Source of the DNA: Allacma fusca
Lineage: Eukaryota; Arthropoda; Collembola; Symphypleona; Sminthuridae
NCBI GenBank assembly: GCA_947179485.1
Contig: OX359250.1
Span: 8,041,873 to 8,105,872 of the forward strand
Direction: 5' to 3'
Length of the DNA: 64,000 bases
The first letter of the stretch is position 1; each line of letters begins with the position of its first letter. This document shows, in pieces, positions 56,206 to 64,000 of this stretch. The translations under genes were made by a program, and so were the position numbers. The notes below the pieces were generated by a model. The model ran no database searches, had not been told where the DNA came from, and saw only the letters and a program-made list of their open reading frames with translations.

Positions 56206-59200
56206 GTAGTTAAGCTTGTACTTAAGCTTGTACTTAAGCTTGTACTTAAGCTTGTAGTTAAGATTGTAGTTAAGCTTGTAGTTAAGCTTGTAGTTAAGCT
56301 TGTAGTTAAGCTTGTAGTTAAGCTAGTAGTTAAGCTTGTAGTTAAGCTTGTAGTTAAGCTTGTAGTTAAGCTTGTAGTTAAGCTTGTAGTTAAGCTTGTA
56401 GTTAATTTTGTAGTTAATTTTGTAGTTAATTTTGTAGTTAATTTTGTAGTTAATTTTGTAGTTAATTTTGTAGTTAATTTTGTAGTTAATTTTGTAGTTA
56501 TTTTTGTAGTTAATTTTGTAGTTAATTTTGTAGTTAATTTTGTAGTTAATTTTGTATTTAATTTTGTAGTTCATTTTGAATTAATTTTGTAGTTAATTTT
56601 GTATTTAATTTTGTAGTTAATTTTGTAGTTAATTTTGTAGTTAATTTTGTAGTTAATTTTGTAGTTAATTTTGTAGTTAGTTTTGTAGTTAATTTTGGAG
56701 TTAATTTTGTAGTAAATTTTGTAGTTAATTTTGTATTTGATTTTGTAGTTCATTTTGTAGTTAATTTTGTAGTTAATTGTGTAGTTAATTTTGTAGTTAA
56801 TTTTGTATTTAATTTTGTAGTTCATTTTGTAGTTAATTTTGTAGTTCATTTTGTAGTTCATTTTGTAGTTCATTTTGTAGTTCATTTTGTAGTTAATTTT
56901 GTAGTTAATTTTGTAGTTAATTTTGTAGTTAAGCTTGCAGTTAAACTTGTAGTTAAGCGTGTAGTTAAGCTTGCAGTTAAGCTTGTAGTTAAGCTTGTAG
57001 TTAAGCTTGTAGTTAAGCTTGTAGTTAAGCTTGTAGTTAAGCTTGTAGTTAAGCTTGTAGTTAAGCTTGTAGTTAAGCTTGTAGTTAAGCTTGTAGTTAA
57101 GCTTGTAGTTAGGGTTGTAGTTAAGCTTGTAGTTAAACTTGTAGTTAAGATTGTGGTTAATTTTGTACTTAATTTTGTAGTTAATTTTGTAGTTAATTTT
57201 GTAGTTAATTTTGTAGTTAATTTTGTAGTTAATTTTGTAGTTAATTTTGTAGTTAATTTTGTAGTTAATTTTGTAGTTAATTTTGTAGTTAATTTTGTAG
57301 TTAATTTTGTAGTTAATTTTGTAGTTAATTTTGTAGTTAATTTTGTAGTTAATTTTGTAGTTAATTTTGTAGTTAATTTTGTAGTTAATTTTGTAGTTAA
57401 TTTTGTAGTTAATTTTGTAGTTAATTTTGTACTTAATTTTGTAGTTAATTTTGTAGTTAATTTTGTAGTTAATTTTGTAGTTAATTTTGTAGTTAATTTT
57501 GTAGTTAATTTTGTAGTTAATTTTGTAGTTAATTTTGTAGTTAATTTTGTAGTTAATTTTGTATTTAATTTTGTAGTTAATTTTGTATTTAATTTTGTAG
57601 TTAATTTTGTAGTTAATTTTGTAGTTAATTTTGTAGTTAATTTTGTAGTTACGCTTGTAGTTAATTTTGTAGTTAATTTTGTAGTTAATTTTGTAGTTAA
57701 TTTTGTAGTTAATTTTGTAGTTAATTTTGTAGTTAATTTTGTAGTTAATTTTGTAGTTAATTTTGTAGTTAATTTTGTAGTTAATTTTGTAGTTAATTTT
57801 GTAGTTAATTTTGTAGTTAATTTTGTAGTAATTTTGTAGTTAATTTTGTTGTTAATTTTGTAGTTAAGCTTGTAGTTAAGCGTGTAGTTAAGCTTGTAGT
57901 TAAGCTTGTAGTTAAGCTTGTAGTTAAGCTTGTAGTTAGGGTTGTAGTTAAGCTTGTAGTTAAACTTGTAGTTAAGATTGTGGTTAATTTTGTACTTAAT
58001 TTTGTAGTTAATTTTGTAGTTAATTTTGTAGTTAATTTTGTAGTTAATTTTGTAGTTAATTTTGTATTTAATTTTGTAGTTAATTTTGTAGTTAATTTTG
58101 TAGTTAATTTTGTAGTTAATTTTGTAGTTAATTTTGTAGTTACGCTTGTAGTTAATTTTGTAGTTAATTTTGTAGTTAATTTTGTAGTTAATTTTGTAGT
58201 TAATTTTGTAGTTAATTTTGTAGTTAATTTTGTAGTTAATTTTGTAGTTAATTTTGTAGTTAATTTTGTAGTTAATTTTGTAGTTAATTTTGTAGTTAAT
58301 TTTGTAGTTAATTTTGTAGTTAATTTTGTAGTTAATTTTGTAGTTAATTTTGTAGTTAATTTTGTAGTTAATTTTGTAGTTAATTTTGTAGTTAATTTTG
58401 TAGTTAATTTTGTAGTTAATTCTGTAGTTAATTTTGTATTTAATTTTGTAGTTAATTTGTAGTTAATTTTGTAGGTAATTTTGTAGTTAATTTTGTATTT
58501 GATTTTGTAGTTCATTTTGTAGTTCATTTTGTAGTTAATTTTGTAGTTAATTTTGTAGTTAATTTTGTAGTTAAGCTTGCAGTTAAACTTGTAGTTAAGC
58601 GTGTAGTTAAGCTTGTAGTTAAGCTTGTAGTTAAGCTTGTAGTTAAGCTCTTAGTTAAGCTTGTAGTTAAGCTTGTAGTTAAGCTTGTAGTTAGGGTTGT
58701 AGTTAAGCTTGTAGTTAAACTTGTAGTTAAGATTGTAGTTAATTTTGTACTTAATTTTGTAGTTAATTTTGTAGTTAATTTTGTAGCTAATTTTGTAGTT
58801 AATTTTGTAGTTAATTTTGTAGTTAATTTTGTAGTTAATTTTGTAGTTAATTTTGTAGTTAATTTTGTAGTTAATTTTGTTGTTAATTTTGTAGTTAATT
58901 TTGTAGTTAATTTTGTAGTTAATTTTGTAGTTAATTTTGTAGTTAATTTTGTCGTTAATTTTGTAGTTAATTTTGTAGTTAATTTTGTAGTTAATTTTGT
59001 AGTTAATTTTGTAGTTAATTTTGTAGTTAATTTTGTAGTTAATTTTGTAGTTAATTTTGTAGTTAATTTTGTAGTTAATTTTTTAGTTAATTTTGTAGTT
59101 AATTTTGTAGTTAATTTTGTAGTTAATTTTGTAGTTAATTTTGTAGTTAATTTTGTAGTTAATTTTGTAGTTAATTTTGTAGTTAATTTTGTAGTTAATT

Positions 59201-60461
59201 TTGTAGTTAATTTTGTAGTTAATTTTGTAGTTAATTTTGTAGTTAATTTTGTATTTAATTTTGTAGTTAATTTTGTAGTTAATTTTGTAGTTAATTTTGT
59301 AGTTAAGCTTGTAGTTAAGCTTGTAGTTAAGCTTGTAGTTAAGCTTGTAGTTAAGCTTGTAGTTAGGGTTGTAGTTAAGCTTGTAGTTAAACTTGTAGTT
59401 AAGATTGTGGTTAATTTTGTACTTAATTTTGTAGTTAATTTTGTAGTTAATTTTGTAGTTAATTTTGTAGTTAATTTTGTAGTTAATTTTGTAGTTAATT
59501 TTGTAGTTAATTTTGTAGTTAATTTTGTAGTTAATTCTGTAGTTAATTTTGTATTTAATTTTGTAGTTAATTTTGTCGTTAATTTTGTAGTTAATTTTGT
59601 AGTTAATTTTGTAGTTAATTTTGTAGATAATTTTGTAGTTAAGCTTGCAGTTAAACTTGTAGTTAAGCGTGTAGTTAAGCTTGTAGTTAAGCTTGTAGTT
59701 AAGCTTGTAGTTAAGCGTGTAGTTAAGCTTGTAGTTAAGCTTGCAGTTAAACTTGTAGTTAAGCGTGTAGTTAAGCTTGTAGTTAAGCTTGTAGTTAAGC
59801 TTGTAGTTAGGGTTGTAGTTAAGCTTGTAGTTAAACTTGTAGTTAAGATTGTAGTTAATTTTGTACTTAATTTTGTAGTTAATTTTGTAGTTAATTTTGT
59901 AGCTAATTTTGTAGTTAATTTTGTAGTTAATTTTGTAGTTAATTTTGTAGTTAATTTTGTAGTTAATTTTGTAGTTAATTTTGTAGTTAATTTTGTAGTT
60001 AATTTTGTCGTTAATTTTGTAGTTAATTTTGTAGTTAATTTTGTAGTTAATTTTGTAGTTAATTTTGTAGTTAATTTTGTAGTTAAGCTTGCAGTTAAAC
60101 TTGTAGTTAAGCGTGTAGTTAAGCTTGTAGTTAAGCTTGTAGTTAAGCTTGTAGTTAAGCGTGTAGTTAAGCTTGTAGTTAAGCTTGTAGTTAAGCTTGT
60201 AGTTAAGCTTGTAGTTAAGCTTGTAGTTAAGCTTGTAGTTAAGCTTGTAGTTAAGCTTGTAGTTAAGCTTGTAGTTAAGCTTGTAGTTAAGCTTGTAGTT
60301 AATTTCGTAGTTAATTTTGTAGTTAATTTTGTAGTTAATTTTGTAGTTAATTTTGTAGTTAATTTTGTAGTTAATTTTGTAGTTAATTCTGTAGTTAATT
60401 TTGTATTTAATTTTGTAGTTAATTTGTAGTTAATTTTGTAGGTAATTTTGTAGTTAATTTT
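56206..60461 (+). repeat. 4.4-kb higher-order repeat, copy 2
   Basis: Adjacent second copy with every landmark in order. It lost 12 bp between 57153 and 57839 and a further 24 bp between 59407 and 60429 relative to copy 1, again whole monomers. The left junction falls inside a K block near 56200, where a type I header runs directly into the GTACTT monomers; the corresponding K block in the left copy begins with a type II header at about 51694. This places the recombination point within a K block. Confidence 0.88.
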
Positions 60462-61732
60462 GTATTTGATTTTGTAGTTCATTTTGTAGTTAATTTTGTA
60501 GTTAATTTTGTAGTTAATTTTGTAGTTAATTTTGTAGTTAATTTTGTAGTTAAGCTTGCAGTTAAACTTGTAGTTAAGCGTGTAGTTAAGCTTGTAGTTA
60601 AGCTTGTAGTTAAGCTTGTAGTTAAGCTTGTAGTTAAGCTTGTAGTTAAGCTTGTAGTTAAGCTTGTAGTTAAGCTTGTAGTTAAGCTTGTAGTTAAGCT
60701 TGTAGTTAGGATTGTAGTTAAGCTTGTAGTTAAACTTGTAGTTAAGATTGTAGTTAATTTTGTACTTAATTTTGTAGTTAATTTTGTAGTTAATTTTGTA
60801 GCTAATTTTGTAGTTAATTTTGTAGTTAATTTTGTAGTTAATTTTGTAGTTAATTTTGTAGTTAATTTTGTAGTTAATTTTGTAGTTAATTTTGTAGTTA
60901 ATTTTGTCGTTAATTTTGTAGTTAATTTTGTAGTTAATTTTGTAGTTAATTTTGTAGTTAATTTTGTAGTTAAGCTTGCAGTTAAACTTGTAGTTAAGCG
61001 TGTAGTTAAGCTTGTAGTTAAGCTTGTAGTTAAGCTTGTAGTTAAGCGTGTAGTTAAGCTTGTAGTTAAGCTTGTAGTTAAGCTTGTAGTTAAGCTTGTA
61101 GTTAAGCTTGTAGTTAAGCTTGTAGTTAAGCTTGTAGTTAAGCTTGTAGTTAAGCTTGTAGTTAAGCTTGTAGTTAATTTTGTAGTTAATTTTGTAGTTA
61201 ATTTTGTAGTTAATTTTGTAGTTAATTTTGTAGTTAATTTTGTAGTTAATTTTGTAGTTAAGCTTGCAGTTAAACTTGTAGTTAAGCGTGTAGTTAAGCT
61301 TGTAGTTAAGCTTGTAGTTAAGCTTGTAGTTAAGCTTGTAGTTAAGCTTGTAGTTAAGCTTGTAGTTAAGCTTGTAGTTAAGCTTGTAGTTAAGCTTGTA
61401 GTTAAGCTTGTAGTTAAGCTTGTAGTTAAGCTTGTAGTTAAGCTTGTAGTTAAGCTTGTAGTTAAGCTTGTAGTTAAGCTTGTAGTTAAGCTTGTAGTTA
61501 AGCTTGTAGTTAAGCTTGTAGTTAAGCTTGTAGTTAAGCTTGTAGTTAAGCTTGTAGTTAAGCTTGTAGTTAATTTCGTAGTTAATTTTGTAGTTAATTT
61601 CGTAGTTAATTTTGTAGTTAATTTTGTAGTTAATTTTGTAGTTAATTTTGTAGTTAATTCTGTAGTTAATTTTGTATTTAATTTTGTAGTTAATTTGTAG
61701 TTAATTTTGTAGGTAATTTTGTAGTTAATTTT
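60462..61732 (+). repeat. 1271-bp K-rich unit
   Basis: Bounded by GTATTTGATT-GTTCATT markers at 60462 and 61733. It contains three K blocks with type I headers (60554, about 60974, 61262). The first ends in AGGATTG rather than the AGGGTTG used up to 60 kb. The third has 23 plain K monomers in a row (61298-61573) before TTTCGTAG. It ends with the TTAATTTG 11-mer and GTAGGTAA signature also seen before 56062 and 60462. Confidence 0.85.
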
Positions 61733-63639
61733 GTATTTGATTTTGTAGTTCATTTTGTAGTTAATTTTGTAGTTAATTTTGTAGTTAATTTTGTAGTTAA
61801 TTTTGTAGTTAATTTTGTAGTTAAGCTTGCAGTTAAACTTGTAGTTAAGCGTGTAGTTAAGCTTGTAGTTAAGCTTGTAGTTAAGCTTGTAGTTAAGCTT
61901 GTAGTTAAGCTTGTAGTTAAGCTTGTAGTTAAGCTTGTAGTTAAGCTTGTAGTTAAGCTTGTAGTTAGGATTGTAGTTAAGCTTGTAGTTAAACTTGTAG
62001 TTAAGATTGTAGTTAATTTTGTACTTAATTTTGTAGTTAATTTTGTAGTTAATTTTGTAGCTAATTTTGTAGTTAATTTTGTAGTTAATTTTGTAGTTAA
62101 TTTTGTAGTTAATTTTGTAGTTAATTTTGTAGTTAATTTTGTAGTTAATTTTGTCGTTAATTTTGTAGTTAATTTTGTAGTTAATTTTGTAGTTAATTTT
62201 GTAGATAATTTTGTAGTTAAGCTTGCAGTTAAACTTGTAGTTAAGCGTGTAGTTAAGCTTGTAGTTAAGCTTGTAGTTAAGCTTGTAGTTAAGCGTGTAG
62301 TTAAGCTTGTAGTTAAGCTTGTAGTTAAGCTTGTAGTTAAGCTTGTAGTTAAGCTTGTAGTTAAGCTTGTAGTTAAGCTTGTAGTTAAGCTTGTAGTTAA
62401 GCTTGTAGTTAAGCTTGTAGTTAATTTTGTAGTTAATTTTGTAGTTAATTTTGTAGTTAATTTTGTAGTTAATTTTGTAGTTAATTTTGTAGTTAATTTT
62501 GTAGTTAAGCTTGCAGTTAAACTTGTAGTTAAGCGTGTAGTTAAGCTTGTAGTTAAGCTTGTAGTTAAGCTTGTAGTTAAGCTTGTAGTTAAGCTTGTAG
62601 TTAAGCGTGTAGTTAAGCTTGTAGTTAAGCTTGTAGTTAAGCTTGTAGTTAAGCTTGTAGTTAAGCTTGTAGTTAAGCTTGTAGTTAAGCTTGTAGTTAA
62701 GCTTGTAGTTAAGCTTGTAGTTAAGCTTGTAGTTAAGCTTGTAGTTAAGCTTGTACTTAAGCTTGTAGTTAAGCTTGTAGGTAATTTCGTAGTTAAGCTT
62801 GTAGTTAAGCTTGTAGTTAAGCTTGTAGTTAAGCTTGTAGTTAATTTTGTAGTTAATTTTGTAGTTAATTTTGTAGTTAATTTTGTAGTTAATTTTGTCG
62901 TTAATTTTGTAGTTAATTTTGTAGTTAATTTTGTAGTTAATTTTGTAGTTAATTTTGTAGTTAATTTTGTAGTTAAGCTTGCAGTTAAACTTGTAGTTAA
63001 GCGTGTAGTTAAGCTTGTAGTTAAGCTTGTAGTTAAGCTTGTAGTTAAGCGTGTAGTTAAGCTTGTAGTTAAGCTTGTAGTTAAGCTTGTAGTTAAGCTT
63101 GTAGTTAAGCTTGTAGTTAAGCTTGTAGTTAAGCTTGTAGTTAAGCTTGTAGTTAAGCTTGTAGTTAAGCTTGTAGTTAATTTTGTAGTTAATTTTGTAG
63201 TTAATTTTGTAGTTAATTTTGTAGTTAAGCTTGCAGTTAAACTTGTAGTTAAGCGTGTAGTTAAGCTTGTAGTTAAGCTTGTAGTTAAGCTTGTAGTTAA
63301 GCTTGTAGTTAAGCTTGTAGTTAAGCTTGTAGTTAAGCTTGTAGTTAAGCTTGTAGTTAAGCTTGTAGTTAAGCTTGTAGTTAAGCTTGTAGTTAAGCTT
63401 GTAGTTAAGCTTGTAGTTAAGCTTGTAGTTAAGCTTGTAGTTAAGCTTGTAGTTAAGCTTGTAGTTAAGCTTGTAGTTAAGCTTGTAGTTAATTTCGTAG
63501 TTAATTTTGTAGTTAATTTTGTAGTTAATTTTGTAGTTAATTTTGTAGTTAATTTTGTAGTTAATTCTGTAGTTAATTTTGTATTTAATTTTGTAGTTAA
63601 TTTGTAGTTAATTTTGTAGGTAATTTTGTAGTTAATTTT
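61733..63639 (+). repeat. 1907-bp K-rich unit
   Basis: Same boundaries and the same first K block (header 61825, +1271; AGGATTG trailer) as the preceding unit, but 636 bp (53 monomers) longer. The extra length lies in additional type I K blocks around 62.5-63.2 kb, including a GTAGGTAATTTCG interruption of a K run near 62778. The last K block again runs into TTTCGTAG and the same boundary signature. Confidence 0.85.
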
Positions 63640-64000
63640 GTATTTGATTTTGTAGTTCATTTTGTAGTTAATTTTGTAGTTAATTTTGTAGTTAATTTTG
63701 TAGTTAATTTTGTAGTTAATTTTGTAGTTAAGCTTGCAGTTAAACTTGTAGTTAAGCGTGTAGTTAAGCTTGTAGTTAAGCTTGTAGTTAAGCTTGTAGT
63801 TAAGCTTGTAGTTAAGCTTGTAGTTAAGCTTGTAGTTAAGCTTGTAGTTAAGCTTGTAGTTAAGCTTGTAGTTAGGATTGTAGTTAAGCTTGTAGTTAAA
63901 CTTGTATTTAAGATTGTAGTTAATTTTGTACTTAATTTTGTAGTTAATTTTGTAGTTAATTTTGTAGCTAATTTTGTAGTTAATTTTGTAGTTAATTTTG
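63640..64000 (+). repeat. Start of a third K-rich unit, cut by the window end
   Basis: GTATTTGATT at 63640, type I header at 63732 (+1907), K run, AGGATTG and ACTTG followed by a private GTATTTAAG change near 63906, then T monomers with GTACTT and GTAGCTAA variants in the same order as in the two units before it. The array evidently continues beyond the window. Confidence 0.85.

Larger units (their letters stand above)
21701..64000 (+). repeat. 12-bp satellite array, right segment
   Basis: Same T and K monomers and same orientation as left of the gap, with a higher share of K monomers. Up to about 51.7 kb most K blocks open with a two-monomer header (GCTTGTAGTGAA, GCGTGTAGTTAA), called type II. 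From 49.75 kb the three-monomer type I header returns, and it is the only one seen after 51.7 kb. Additional markers are the 11-bp monomer with GTTATTTTG, the TTAGTTTTG junction variant, GTTCATTTTG, and K-block endings in GATTGTAGTTAA or GATTGTGGTTAA. No non-repeat sequence is visible. Confidence 0.98.

Noticed and set aside
1-64000. Yeast-type replication origin consensus or a CENP-B box
   Set aside because: The monomer does not fit the 11-bp origin consensus at several positions, and no CGGG core of the CENP-B box is visible.
1-64000. Pumilio-type RNA motif (UGUA core in every monomer)
   Set aside because: Only the four-base core matches; the downstream positions of the consensus do not, and there is no evidence of transcription.

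Overview
The whole window is one giant satellite DNA array. I see no protein-coding gene, RNA gene, transposon, CRISPR array or ordinary unique sequence anywhere in it. About 63.8 kb of called bases is built from a 12-bp monomer, TTTTGTAGTTAA ('T monomer'), and its main variant GCTTGTAGTTAA ('K monomer', AAGCTT across each junction), always head to tail and always in the same orientation. That is roughly 5,300 monomers. A 200-base run of N (21501-21700) is a scaffolding gap inside the array. Long satellite DNA with nested higher-order repeats, plus a round-number N gap, points to a eukaryotic chromosome assembly: centromeric, pericentromeric, subtelomeric or other heterochromatin. The species and the chromosomal position cannot be told from this sequence.

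Organisation has three levels. (1) Monomers of 12 bp, with rarer 11-bp versions. (2) Alternating blocks: long T blocks (about 17% GC) and shorter K blocks (about 33% GC), where K blocks carry distinctive header and trailer monomers. (3) Kilobase-scale higher-order units made of several K/T blocks, themselves tandemly duplicated.

Layout: 1-2129, left flank with shorter related units; about 2130-11640 and 11641-21165, two near-identical copies of a 9.5-kb unit; 21166-21500, tail up to the gap; 21701-23290, start of a second domain with a different K-block header; 23291-29240, an A-B-C unit repeated twice (periods 3149 and 2801 bp) with a third A following; about 29640-33799 and 33800-37960, two copies of a 4.16-kb unit; 37961-42856, shorter K/T units of about 0.5-0.9 kb; 42857-49350, three copies of a 1.8-2.5-kb unit, the last with 39 perfect K monomers in a row; 49351-51770, a transition zone where the first header type returns; about 51771-56205 and 56206-60461, two copies of a 4.4-kb unit; 60462-64000, two shortened or lengthened derivatives (1271 and 1907 bp) and the start of a third.

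Very long open reading frames exist on both strands (up to 7.6 kb at 35285-42868), but they follow automatically from a 12-bp period (divisible by 3) whose monomer has no stop in three of six frames. Most apparent starts are GTG or TTG. They should not be annotated as proteins. Copies of the large units differ mainly by whole numbers of monomers, the signature expected of unequal exchange or slippage within an actively homogenised satellite.
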